Positions 1 through 11,059 of a DNA stretch of 64,000 bases are shown one piece after another (positions within the stretch are counted from its first letter, which is position 1; every line of letters starts with the position of its first letter). The position numbers and the translations under genes are program-made. This DNA comes from Brachionus manjavacas (Eukaryota > Rotifera > Eurotatoria > Ploima > Brachionidae): positions 6,081,501 through 6,145,500 of the forward strand of contig JAHQIY010000007.1 in NCBI GenBank assembly GCA_019054805.1, read 5' to 3'. Below the pieces are notes generated by a model, which was given only the letters and a program-made list of their open reading frames with translations, searched no databases and was not told where the DNA came from.

Positions 1-476
1 GCATTATTAAACGAATTTGTGTGGTTCAACTGCTTGATTTTGTCTTGGGATTTATTCAGTTTTTCTTGTAAAGCCTCAATTTCTTTGTGAACATTGTCTC
101 TCTCGGACATTATTTGACAATACTCTTTGGTCAAAGCCTCCAGTTCGGCCTTTGAACGACGAAGCTCTTTGATATGCATTTGTTTTAAAGTTTCCAGGTC
201 GAATCTAAATGTGTCCCGTTCGGATTGACATTTTTTTAGTATTTCCATCAACTCTTGCTTTTCCACAAACAGCTTCTTCAAGCTGATTTTGTATTTTTCT
301 CTCTCAGTCTTCTCATTGCCTAGTTCTTCTCTCAACTTTTCCAATTGCTCCTCAAGTTTGCTGGACGACAGGTGGCAGGATGAGCTGCTCGTTTCACTCG
401 GTTGTTTCAATTTTTTGACATTTTTTCTTATTCTGTTGCGCGAAGTTTTTTTGCTTTTGGTTCTCAAATTATTCAT
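1..476 (-). CDS. Coiled-coil protein, N-terminal part (runs off left edge)
   Basis: The minus strand is open for 158 codons from an ATG at 474-476, which has an in-frame TAA directly before it, down to the window edge. The protein starts with a basic, Ser/Thr-rich segment of about 45 residues (MNNLRTKSKKTSRNRIRK) and then becomes a continuous Glu/Lys/Leu-rich heptad coiled coil with stretches such as LEEQLEKLREEL and SERDNVHKEIEALQEKL. Base composition is clearly more GC-rich than the surroundings, as in the other host exons here. The SERD-x-VHKEIE wording recalls coiled coils of Dlg5-type MAGUK scaffolds, but this is from memory and weak; any large coiled-coil protein is possible. The C-terminus is outside the window. 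Confidence 0.75.
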   Translation of the reverse strand, partial: MNNLRTKSKKTSRNRIRKNVKKLKQPSETSSSSCHLSSSKLEEQLEKLREELGNEKTEREKYKISLKKLFVEKQELMEILKKCQSERDTFRFDLETLKQMHIKELRRSKAELEALTKEYCQIMSERDNVHKEIEALQEKLNKSQDKIKQLNHTNSFNN

Positions 477-1680
477 TTAGAAGAAAAAAAACCTAAAATA
501 AAATATTCCGAAAATAAGTTTATTTCTATGAAAAATTATTTGAAAAATTCATTGAACAAAAAAAAGCTGGTTTGTTTATTCAATTAGGATCGAGTCGAAT
601 TTATGCAAATACCTGAGCTTAAAAAGAAAGAGCGCTTAAATCAAGTGCGGCTGGTTTTAATATTTGGACGTCAAACTGAGAGGGCTCAATTCAAAGCATT
701 CAATCCCAATAATAATAGTTTCTAAAAAGATTATTTAAAAACAAAATTACCTTTAATAAAATACCCATTTAAATTTTTTCTTTTGTTATTAAAAGTATCC
801 TAGCTTACAAATACAGATCTGTATGCCGCTAGTTTGTAGAATCTAACTCAACAATCGGCCCCTCATCGGTCTGATTGCACTGCTTGGTAACCGGTCTGCT
901 AAATTTCCTAATATATAATCTTCTAGTGCCGTTCTCAAAAATCTCACACTAGTAATGATTTGTGAAAAAAATAAAACTTTTGATTAAAATTCTGATTGTT
1001 TCAGCATAAAATTTCAAACTGATTTGCTATGGCATTCGACACCAACCAAAACCTATTTCAAAATTTCCCAAGTAACTTTTATACCTAGTTGATCATTAAA
1101 ATATTTTCGCTAATCCATTTGAGTAAACTTTGAGAAAACTTTTTTTTTTCTACTAAATGTCATAATTTTGGAGAATTTGAATGCACTTGAGCAGCGACAT
1201 ATGTTCACTTTAATCATTATAGAAATAAAGTAAGGGATTTAGACATTTTTAAGCGAACAAAATGAGCATTAACTTAAAAAGTCATGAAAAATAATAAATT
1301 AACATGTGACTCGAATGGAAATATTTCGAAAATGAAAAAAGTAAAGGTAAAATAATTTAGAAAATTCAAAAAAACCCTAAAAAAACATAAATAAATCAAA
1401 ATTAAAAATGATGAACGCAGAAAAGCGAGCAAATAGTTAAAATTAAAGGTGTATATTATTCTTTTTTAGTTAGATCGTAACTTAAGTACAGTTAATTAGT
1501 CGTTTAAGCAATTTTTTTTATTGATTTTATGTATATTCGACTTGAAATCACTTCAAATACAATATGAAATTCAAATTTAAAATGAAAATTCACTCGGAGT
1601 TCACATATCCTATTTTTTCAAATTTATTGGCATAGCAACCCAAGCTCATATTGTACACACACTAAAAAATGACAGACTTA
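477..1680. other. AT-rich 5' flank of the coiled-coil gene, no gene seen
   Basis: This stretch lies upstream of the left-edge gene and is mostly A/T runs. The part at about 590-960 is slightly less AT-rich and may hold promoter or 5' UTR sequence. I see no convincing exon on either strand. Confidence 0.4.
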
Positions 1681-2020
1681 ATTTTGTAAAAACACATGTT
1701 TCTGATAAAATCCCAAACGAATTTTTATCTTTGTCAAAGCAAAAATTTGATAGATTCTCTATGGGTTCAATAAAATATGCTAAATAATACAATTTTGGAT
1801 GTCGATTAAAAAAGGTTTGTGAAGTTCATTTCAATTCATTCTAATTCTAGTAACTTTTGAACGCAAAGTGATTAAATTATTCTGCAAAAGGTTACATATT
1901 GTAACAATTTTGTTACATCTATGTGAATGGATCTGCATCTTGTTTAATGGTGTGCAAATTATGCACAGTTACAGAATTACTGCAGACCTTTTATTTTTAG
2001 GTGTAACAAAATTGTTACAT
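1681..2020 (+). repeat. Copy 1 of a ~340-bp foldback-type repeat (truncated)
   Basis: This is nearly identical to 3613-3964. It includes the block GGTTACATATTGTAACAATT, then CATCTTGTTTAATGGTGTGC, then GTGTAACAAAATTGTTAC. Here only the start of the right inverted arm is present, whereas the second copy carries the whole arm and folds back on itself. It is probably a MITE or other non-autonomous foldback element. Confidence 0.75.
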
Positions 2021-2210
2021 AATTTTTTTATTTAAAAAAAATTTTAGCCTCATCTACTATTTCTTCTTTTTTTTCCTGGACTGTTTGATACTTAAATACT
2101 TTTCACATGTCACCTCTTACAATTAATCTATTTTTAATTGTCTTTTTATTATATTTTAACTTATTTCAATTTTTCTTATATTTTTCTTTAATTTTTATTT
2201 TATTTATTTT

Positions 2211-2268
2211 TTTTTAATCTGAAGAAGCTTTAGCTCGCCACAGATAAAACAAATAAATAAATAATAAA
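2211..2268 (+). mobile_element. LINE-A 3' tail
   Basis: The degenerate terminal signature GAAGAAGCTTTAGCTCG is followed by AAACAAATAAATAAATAA. The same signature ends every LINE-A fragment in this window, here without attached coding sequence. Confidence 0.65.
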
Positions 2269-2274
2269 TCATTG

Positions 2275-2988
2275 AAAGGCCAACTCCATTGTATAATTGC
2301 TACCGTACTATTTCCTCCTTTTTTCCTGAAACCTGAACTATGTAAACATGTGCCACATGTTGAACTACTGTTTTATAATACTTCAGTCAGGCACTCAGAA
2401 CATAAGAGCCGAAATGCAAAAAATGCAAAATCGAGTGTTGCGAATCATAAAGTAATTTCCACTAAAGACAAGTATCAAAACAATCCATAAAGAGCTAAGA
2501 ATCGACTTGATTGATGACAGAGCAAACAAACTTTTTTCTAAATTTATCACCACAAGGCAAAGCCATGAAATAATAGCTCAGGAGATCCAGGACTTTCTGC
2601 TTCAAAACTCCTCCAGAAACAATTTAAAGTACCAAACACCCTTTGATTCAATCATTAACACGCCAAACTCTTAGCAAAAATTTAATTTAACAATTTATAT
2701 ATAATCTTTTATATTCAATTTATATAATTATACACATTTAATTAATACATATCTTAATCATATTGCAGCCATGTGGGCTGAAAAGAAGGCTCTGCCATTC
2801 GGAACTGCCCTGGAAAAAACTTTTCCTAAATTATTTTTTTAATAATAAAAATAATATGTGCCACATGTAAAAATCTATGTCTTACAAACTTTAATTTTTT
2901 TTTTTGATTTTGATTTTTTTAAATTTATTATGAAGGAGCCCTAGCTCGGTACAGAAAACAAATAAATAAAAAATAAATAAATAATCAT
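2275..2988 (+). mobile_element. LINE-A 3' fragment interrupted by LINE-B
   Basis: 2275-2360 matches the end of the LINE-A reading frame and its 3' UTR at 8731-8815. The match resumes at 2856 and ends in GAAGGAGCCCTAGCTCGG plus an AAATA-type tail near 2988. The two halves are separated by a LINE-B insertion flanked by the 13-bp repeat ATGTGCCACATGT (2348-2360 and 2856-2868). Confidence 0.7.
2361..2855 (+). mobile_element. LINE-B (Jockey-like) 5'-truncated insertion
   Basis: One frame from about 2383 to the TAG at 2674 encodes the C-terminal end of a non-LTR retrotransposon ORF2. Typical phrases are KMQNRVLRIIK, IHKELRIDLID and ANKLFSKFITTRQS, as seen C-terminal to the RT in Jockey-like elements. 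One stop interrupts the frame. A 3' UTR with GCCATGTGGGCTGAAAAGAA follows and ends in AATAATAAAAATAAT. The perfect 13-bp flanking duplication indicates target-primed insertion into an older LINE-A copy. Confidence 0.75.
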
Positions 2989-3322
2989 AGGCAAGTTGAA
3001 AAGGAAACACAAAAATACAAATTAAAATTTTACAAAGAAAATAAAAAAAAATCTGATTTAAATCACATTAAGCTTCATAAATAATTAATCCATTTGAAAT
3101 TTTGTAAAAATTTTAAAGTCGGATTACACAAAAGAGGGGTAACAAGAGAAAAAAATCTAAATAATTAAGAAATTGCAGGCTTAAGTAAAAGATTCAAGTA
3201 GTCAAAATAAAAATAAAAAGTTAAATTACTATCTAATGCAATTCTAATTTTATGAACAAAAAACTTAACTGAGTCAACTAAGCTTCTGTTCTGGCACGTG
3301 AACAGCTCATTTATAAATTCGA

Positions 3323-3556
3323 TTAAGACTTTTTTTCATATTCTAGACTTTCAACACTAATCTTTTGTACCAAAGTTCTCAATTGTCTACCAAACGAAGT
3401 ATCATTTCTCGAAGTAATTACAGGCATTTTCTTAATCTCCATAAAAAGTTTCCTGCTCAAATCATTGTTCGAAATTTGTCCTAGAAAAAATAATTCATGT
3501 TTCATATAAACTTGAGAAAAAAATTCCAGATTGATAGCACTAAACAATGGTCTTGT
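3323..3556 (-). CDS. Probable terminal exon of an unknown protein
   Basis: On the minus strand an acceptor (TACTCACAG) precedes 78 in-frame codons including the TAA at 3323. The encoded 77 residues are mixed hydrophobic/basic and not low-complexity; they include SAINLEFFSQVYMKHELFFL and FGRQLRTLVQKISVESLEYE. The open frame continues upstream to 3670 but runs into the repeat at 3608, so I place the exon start at the acceptor. I found no matching upstream exon, which could lie several kb away across the repeats. It may be a surviving host exon or a relic. I do not recognise the family. Confidence 0.4.
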   Translation of the reverse strand, partial: TRPLFSAINLEFFSQVYMKHELFFLGQISNNDLSRKLFMEIKKMPVITSRNDTSFGRQLRTLVQKISVESLEYEKKS

Positions 3557-3607
3557 CTGTGAGTATTTACTAATACCGATCGTGTATTTTATTAGGATAT
3601 TTTGCCG

Positions 3608-4062
3608 AGTATAATTTTGTAAATACACATGTTTCTGATAAAATCCCAAACGAATTTTTATCTTTGTCAAAGCAAAAATTTGAAAGATTCTCTATGGGTT
3701 CAATAAAATATGCTAAATAATACAATTTTGGATGTCGATTAAAAAAGGCTTTGTGAAGTTCATTTCAATTCATTCTAATTCTAATAACTTTTGAACGCAA
3801 AGTGATTAAATTATTCTGCAAAGGGTTACATATTGTAACAATTTTGTTACATCTATGTGAATGGATCTGCATCTTGTTTAATGGTGTGCAAATTATGCAC
3901 AGTTACATAATTACTGCAGACCATTAAGTTTAGTGTAACAAAATTGTTACAATATGTAACCTTTTGCAGAATAATTTTATCACTTTGCATTCAAAAGTTA
4001 TTAGAGTTTGCATGAATTGAAATGAGTGAATTGAAATCAACTTCACAAAGCCATTAAAAAAT
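3608..4062. repeat. Foldback MITE-like element (copy 2)
   Basis: The left arm begins near 3739 (AAGGCTTTGTGAAGTTCATT) and is mirrored by a right arm ending near 4062 (AACTTCACAAAGCC). Both arms contain the block GTTACATATTGTAACAATTT or its complement, giving arms of roughly 130 bp around a ~100-bp centre. The 5' part (3613-3964) duplicates 1681-2020. No ORF is present, consistent with a non-autonomous foldback element. Confidence 0.75.
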
Positions 4063-4542
4063 GTTTTTGTGAAAAGTTCAAAAAACATCAAAGCTAAATT
4101 GAATCTTTGATTTTTGATTTAAATTTTTCTAATTTAAAAACATTTTAATTGCTATTTTGCAAAAATTGTGTGACCCATTGATCACATGTATTTACTCGAA
4201 TAAATCTTAATATTATATTGAAGCTAAAATCTTTTTTTTTAAATCTCAAACATTGATTTATTGAAAATTTGAATAAAAAAAAGTGAAACAAACAGTAAAA
4301 TTAAATTGCATTTAGAATAAAAAAAATCTGTAAATTTTCAGTGAAAACTAATTGATTTTTTTCTAATATTAATTTAATAAAATCAAATCTAAGCGGTATG
4401 TGATCGTAAAAGCAATTTTGTGGTACCAATTTTATTAAATAGCAAAATCGTCTCGTTTTGATAGCTTAAAAGATTGTCCTATTTTTTAAGTTAGATTTTT
4501 ACATAAAACTTTTGCTTTGAAATTATCTCAGAATTTTTTCTT

Positions 4543-4600
4543 TTTATTTGTCAATCTGTACCGAGCTAATTCTCCTTCAGAATTATAAATATTAAAATAA
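4543..4600 (-). mobile_element. LINE-A 3' tail, minus orientation
   Basis: TTATTTGTCAATCTGTACCG followed by AGCTAATTCTCCTTCAGAAT is the reverse complement of the LINE-A terminal signature. No coding part is attached. Confidence 0.7.
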
Positions 4601-4749
4601 TTAAAAAAAAAGGATAAACAAAGCTTAATGTTTCAAATTACTTTTTATTTTACTTGTAATCAGAAAAAGATAATTTTTTCTTGTTTTTAAAAAGCTCGTG
4701 ATTATTTTTGAATAAAACTACTAAATAAACACTTAATTTTAATTAAACA

Positions 4750-5149
4750 ATGTCTGAATCTAACGAAAATACTGTTGAATTCTTATCAAGCAATTATGGT
4801 GTCACTCAGCAAAACAAATCGCATCCAAAAGCGATCTTAAATGGGTTAGGGTTAGGTTACAGATGGAAAGATGAGAATAATAATTCAACAAGATACGTAT
4901 GTATCAATTCAAAAAAAGAAGGACTTTGGTTCATTCTGAATAGCCTCAGGTTACACTCAAATTAATGAGAAAAATTCAAAATTTTATGCAAGTATGATTC
5001 TAAACGGAGACCAAGTAATAAAATTGAGAGGACAGCATTATCACGACCCTTTAACAAGTTCACACTTTTTAATAGTAAAAGCAACCCAAGATTTAAAAAA
5101 AGAAGTTAATAAAAAGAATTACTTGTTTAAAACTAAAAAAAAATTATAA
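4750..5149 (+). pseudogene. FLYWCH-type zinc-finger ORF, frameshifted
   Basis: An ATG-initiated frame of 71 codons (MSESNENTVEFLSSNYGVTQ) reads through GYRWKDENNNSTRYVCINSK. After a frame change near 4960 the strand stays open to a TAA at 5149, with LNGDQVIKLRGQHYHDPLT. The order GY-x-W, YVC, then G-x-H-x-H fits a FLYWCH zinc finger, a DNA-binding module of hosts and MULE-type transposons. The second zinc cysteine is not visible in either frame, so the finger may be dead or an intron or error is hidden at the junction. It stands alone among repeats, so a transposon relic is more likely than a host gene. Confidence 0.4.
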
Positions 5150-5356
5150 TCTAAATATTTATTTCGGGAAAAAAACCGGATGATTCAATCTTTTGATCAA
5201 AAATAAAAATTAATCATTAATTAGAAGTCCAATATTGCTCTAAATAAATTAAGAATTAATTACTATAAAAAAGTAAATAAAATAAACAATAGTTTATAGG
5301 CTTTGCTAAATTTTAATTTTTTAAATATTTCAGAGCTCCTTGTTGATATTATTATT

Positions 5357-6085
5357 TACATGATGAAATAGGCTAACATTCATTTAAAAACATGATTGAT
5401 TTAAAATATTTTTAAAAATTCAGTACTCTTTGTGCCTCAATTTAATTAATACTGTGTAAAAGTATCCAAACACTGAAGGCATATTCAAGATGAGGTACGA
5501 TAATTTAATTTTTAATTTAGAACATTAATTTTGATTGTTTCAGGATATTTCATTTATTTAATTTACCTTAATAATAATAAGTAAATGCTCGATTCAAAAA
5601 AAAAATTAATTTTTTAAAATAAGTTATGGATTTTTCAAAGTCTGTCTCAAATGTTAAAATATTTTTATTTCAAAAGTCGAAGTCATAAAAAAAATTGAAA
5701 ATAAAATCAAGAAAAAATTTTAGGATTTTGATTTTTTATCTTAAGTTGTGGACTATATATTTAAAAAAACTTCAAAAACCAAAAAAAAAAATAATATTTT
5801 ACGTTTAATATTATTAATTCTTGGCCTTAATTTTTTTCCAAAAAGTCATGACTTGTGCTTTAGAAAGAAAAAAATTTTAACAAAAATCCTTACCTTATTT
5901 TAAATATTTAAATTTTCAAATACTTATCGTGCCTCATCTTCAATTTGCCTTCAATGTTTAGATTCCCTCGATATATACTTTTACACACTTTTAATTTAAT
6001 TGAGGCACAAAGACTACTGAATTTTTAAAAATATTTTAAATCAATCATGTTTTTAAAATGAATGTTAACCTATTTCATCATTTAA
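5357..6085. mobile_element. MITE with ~155-bp terminal inverted repeats
   Basis: The left arm, about 5357-5515 (ATGATGAAATAGGCTAACAT through GATGAGGTACGATAA), is mirrored by the right arm, about 5925-6085 (TTATCGTGCCTCATCTTCAA through ATGTTAACCTATTTCATCAT), with a few mismatches and a small insertion. The ~410-bp centre is A/T-rich and non-coding. The transposase source is not in the window. Confidence 0.8.
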
Positions 6086-7899
6086 ATATTAATATTGACA
6101 GGGAACTTAGAAATATTTTGATTCCCACGAAACTTCAAAACTTCAGAGACAGGCAACGAAATTTTTGAGGAAAAAGTCGTCGAGGTAAAAGTTAAAGTAA
6201 CTTATGAATTAAAGAACTAGAAAAGAGTGGAACAAAAAATGATTAAATTCAGATACTCAAAGTGGTCAATCTGCATCTGATAATTCACTAAGTAAATAAA
6301 ATAAACTCGGCATAATGAAAATAAGCTTTAGAGAAATGCACAATATATCAAAATTTAATAAGACATTTATCAAAATTTAAATTCATTAAACCAACGAGAA
6401 AAAAAGCGATTTTTTGTAAAAATTTGAATAATTTTTTTTTAAAAAAATCTAATCTTTAATATGAGCATTAGCTAAAATTCGTACCAGAATAAATTTGAAG
6501 CTAAAACGCTAAACGTACCTACCAAGTGCGTCTCTAAATAACAATATTCAATGTCCACCTTGTTTTGTTTTAAAATAAATTATTGTAAACAAAAAAATTA
6601 AACTTAAATAAGTTTAAAAATTATAATTATTGAATTTACCGACTTAATCCAATTTTATTATATTTTTTAATTAAATAGCTTTAGACCCTCTCTTTTTTTC
6701 GATATGGCTAAGCCTAATTCATAGTTTCAAAATTTATGTTGGTCAAGTTTGAAGATATTTGAAGCGATAAATTCAATCATAGTTAGATTTAAAATTTAGA
6801 TTATTATTTGATTTAGAGAAAAAAAGCTAGCAAATTAGTCACCGTCTTTCTATTATGGGCGACTCTTTTTTTTTTTTAATTTTTTTAGCCCTAAGCGGGG
6901 TTACATCATTTTCGCCTACAGTATGATTATTCACTTAATATTTAATTTGAAATTAAAAAAAATTGACAACATAATCATTTTTTGCACACAAAACAATTTG
7001 TCTAATACATTTATTTTTAACTTAAAATTAATTTCAAATATTAATTAGATCATAAAATTAGTCTAATTATTTTAGTAAAAAGGTAATTTTGAAAATTTGC
7101 AAAAAAATTGAAATTAATGCTTCATGTATTTTTTTAATGATAGGAAGCCGATTTAGAATGCTTAGTAACCCATCTAATCATAATCTTCAATCTAAAGTTT
7201 ATTCCTGTTTAAATCATCTGCGAAGATTGTTTGATTTTTAAAAAAAAATTTAATAATTTAGTTTTATCTACAATTTTAAAATTCAATATCTCAACGGCTC
7301 AACAATCTGCCGCATTAGTTACTTTAGGACGTTCATCATAAGCAGCGCCACTCATCCGAGCACTTAAAGGCTGCGAAATCGACAACTGTTTAGACTAGCT
7401 TGGAACCATAAACCAAGCATATCCAAAAAAAGATACTTAACTTTTTTCACTACCTACTCAGGGTCTCTCACACACGTCATCAGCTCTTGCTTGAAAGACT
7501 CATTGCCCCGGTCTCATGAAAATTGAGTCATTGGCCATCACTTGTTAGTTTCCAATCTGCATAACTTTTCGAATCTTTGAGCTTTTTTTAAAACTGTAAA
7601 AGCAAATATCAAGAAAATTTTAAGATCTATCCAGTGGTAAATTCGGTGTTGCGAAATTCGAAGAATTCATTCCAGAAGACCCATTCGAAAATTGTTAAAA
7701 ATACGGTTTTTGGTACTTTTTCAAATGTGCTTAATTTCTTGTTATTTATGATTTCGTGACTTCTATGAAAGTGTAACTTTTTGCGCTCTTGAATTTGAGC
7801 TATTAATCACCTTGAATATAAATTTTTTAAAAAAAATAATATTGTATCTATAAAATAAATAAATATTGAACAAAAAAAGGATCAGTTTTATTATTTTCA
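6086..7899. other. AT-rich intergenic sequence, no gene seen
   Basis: It consists mostly of A/T runs. A less AT-rich patch at about 7290-7560 (for example CATCATAAGCAGCGCCACTC) differs from its surroundings, but no frame is convincing and it may be an old repeat. 7640-7900 holds nothing I can name. Confidence 0.4.
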
Positions 7900-8955
7900 T
7901 TATTTTACTAACTGGATTAGATCCTTTTTAGACTCTAGGACTTTTAAGGTAAATGTGAGTGACCAACTGTACGAAGAATACCAAATAACAGCAGGTTTTC
8001 CTCAAAGCTCAGTAATTTGTCCTCTTTTATTTAGTATATATATTAATGACATCCCCAAAAGAAACAAAACAAATAATGAAAACTCTCTGCTTTTCGCAGA
8101 TGATTACAGCTGATTCATTCTTCATTTATAACAAAAAGAGGAATCTAGAAATCAGATAAATAAATACACCAACAAACTATTAAATGGAAAATGAAGATAT
8201 CAGTTGAAAAGTCAGTGGTCTTTTCTAAGTACAAAAAAGAGAGTGATAATCTTAACTTAAAAATTTATGGAAACAGAATACTGAGCCAAAAAGAAATCAA
8301 GTTTCTTGGCATCAAATTTGATTCTAAGTTAAATTTTAATTTACTGGTAGACGAAATTAAAGAACGCTGCAACAAAAGGCTAAATATTATTAAGATATTG
8401 TCAAACAAAAAATGGGGTCTCAATCAAAACACACTAGGAAATTTCTATAAATCTTTAGTCGGATCAATTTTAGACTAATCTTTTCCTTGCTTGAATTCAG
8501 AAAATAATATCAAAAAACTACAAGCAATTCAGAATACAGCAGTCAGATCAATCCTTAAGTTAAAATATGATACTCCCTCCAACATGGTGAATCAAGAGGC
8601 TTTTAATAAACTTAAATCACTAACAGTCTCTAATCGGCTATTTGAGCTGAGTGAGAGATATTTTGGGACTGAGATTGGTTGTAAGACTGCTGGAAGAATT
8701 CAAAGAAGGTTTCGAATCAAGATATATTGTATACCCAACTCCATTGTGTAATTGCTACATTACTATTTCCTCTTTTTTTTCCTGAAGCTTCAAATATGTA
8801 AACATGTGTCACATGTAACAATCTATTTCAATATATGTCTTCTTAACTTTCATTTTTTTAAATTAATTTACTTTATTTTTATTCTTATTTTTTTAAAGTT
8901 TATAATTAATTATGAAGGAGCCCTGGCCCGGTACAGCATACAAATAAATTACAAA
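7900..8955 (+). mobile_element. LINE-A, 5'-truncated copy with RT palm and 3' end
   Basis: 7910-8110 encodes RT motifs in order: FLDSRTFKVNV, ITAGFPQSS, LLFSIYINDIP and the catalytic LLFADD. Then come two ORFs (8191-8478 and 8491-8751) that are the RT thumb and C-terminal region (EIKFLGIKFDSKLNF, NKRLNIIKILSNKKWG, AVRSILKLKYDTPSNM). They are split only by an in-frame TAA at 8476-8478, where the minus-strand copy at 13.7 kb has Tyr. Other frame breaks lie around 8112-8190. The 3' UTR ends in GAAGGAGCCCTGGCCCGG and a short tail. Order and tail fit a CR1/Jockey-type non-LTR retrotransposon. Confidence 0.85.
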
Positions 8956-11059
8956 TATATCATTCTGCATCATGCTAAATTTTAAATCCAAATTTTTATT
9001 TCTCAAGTGATCCAAAAAAAAAATTTAATCTCTTTGTCTTGTTACAATTTCAAAATTTTGTTTATCTTTTTAATTATCAAAGCTTTTTAACACGGGGCTT
9101 GAAGGGAGGTTAATTACCATTCCAAGCTTCTCGGGGTCCTCCCCTAACTTTTATTTTAAAACAATAAAAATAAATTTTTAAATGATAAAGATGAAATGGG
9201 CTTAATAAATTATTTAATATGGATTTTTCAATTAAGTTGAAGTCCTAATTAAATAGGAAAAAAGAAAAAATTTATTAAAATTTCAATATTATTTAATTGT
9301 GGGTATTCTGAGTCCCAGAAATATCTTCAAACAATCTTTCTATTTTAGAATAAAACTAAAAAGACTGTTGAATACTGAGACTAGCCAACTTAGAAAAATT
9401 TTATGGTTTCTCTAGAATTTTTTTGAAGTGAGTGAACTAAAAATTAAAAACATTATTAACCTTTATTTTTGTTATCAAAATGCTCAGATTAAAACTTGAA
9501 AAATATTCAAAATAAAATAAAATAAAATTCACAAACTCTATTGCTCTAGTTTTGCTATTTTAGAAAAAAAATTGGGGTTACAAAAATTTACTTTTTCAAC
9601 AACTAATTCAGATTTTAGCATTTATGCTCAAATTAGATAATATCTTTCATTATTATTAGTAAGGGAAATATCCATTGAGGTCCATTTTTTTCTAAAAAAA
9701 AAATCAAAAAGACAAAAAGGTTGTTTATGGAATTTAATAATTCTCACAATTACTAGAAATTCAAATTTTTAAGAGTTAAAGAAAATATCTTGGTAAAAAT
9801 TTTGACTAGCTTATTAAATTCACCAAACAATTTTATCAAATCAGTATTTGATTTTATCAAGTTCTTAAACAAAGCTTTTTAGGAGATTAACAAACAGAAT
9901 ATTCACGAGACATAAATCCACATTATTTATATAATTTATAATTTCAAATAAGAATTATATAATTTCAAATCTTGTCAAAAAGTTTTTGAAAACTTTAATT
10001 AATTGACTAGTAACTAAACACAAAAAAAAGACTTTAACAAAATGATCATAAGAACACAAGTTCAAAACAGTTTCATGGAATTTAATAAAATGATACAGCG
10101 GGGACAAAATGGTAAGCAACACATTTTTTATTTATTTTTTTTGAAGCAGTTGTGAACCTTACAGAGTCAAATTGCGAAACTAAAAATAATCCTAAAAAAA
10201 TTTACTTATCAAACATCAAAAGCAGTATTTAGTTATTTGCGAATAATTAAAAAGTACAGAATATTATGGAAAATTAGTTGGTAATAATAATAATAATAAT
10301 AATAATTAAAAAAGGAAATTTTTATTTATTAAATTTGTAATCAGTAAAAATAATTTTAATTAATCAAAAAGGTCGTTTATTTTATTTTTTTATACCTGAA
10401 GTCAAAGTAATATCACATGGATAATTTTAGTTCATCTTTTTGTTTTGCGAAATTTAGATGCCACTGTAGATTGAATTGGTCCTTTCTTTAAGCCAAATTT
10501 TTATGAGTTTTTCATTTTTTTTAAGGTAAAAATTAAGATTAAAAAACTCTTGTAAAAAAGATAAATTAAGAGATAATTAAAAATTAAGATTTCATTTTTG
10601 TAGCATTAAATTCAAGTTTTTTAAGTTTTAATGAAGCATTGAAGCTTGAGATTTTTTCGAAAAATTCAAAATCAAATACTTAATCTATAAATTTTTTTCT
10701 TTTCAATTTCTAGTGATGAAGCAAATTCATAATTGAAAATATAATTTTTATAGATTTTTTGATGTTTGCGCGCTCTTTTGATAAATTTTTCGTATGATTT
10801 TTTAAAAGGATTCAAACCACTGCGAATGCAAAAAGTCTTGCTTATTTAAATTATTTACTTTGAAAAATTAGTTTGTGAATATTTACAATTTATTTTAAAA
10901 AATCAGGTTTCAGAGCTAAATGGCGTAAAAAATAAATTTTAGTTGATAAATTTATTGAATTTTTTAATTAATTTTTTGATTTGAAAATTTTGGATCAATA
11001 AAAAAAAAGTATTCACATTCTAATTAACTATCTTAAAAGTTAAAATGCTGATAAGAATG
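8956..11059. other. AT-rich intergenic sequence with a TAA microsatellite
   Basis: No gene or transposon protein is recognisable here. A pure run of about eight TAA units lies at 10281-10305. A slightly GC-richer segment near 9090-9150 has an inverted feel (GGGCTTGAAGGGAGG versus GGTCCTCCCC) but no clear identity. Confidence 0.4.

Noticed and set aside
289..587. Plus-strand ORFs at the left end
   Set aside because: They are antisense to the coiled-coil frame, or lie in its A/T-rich 5' flank.
1621..1650. Second X-box near GGCATAGCAAC at about 1629-1639
   Set aside because: Only the right half-site fits; the left half breaks the pyrimidine pattern.
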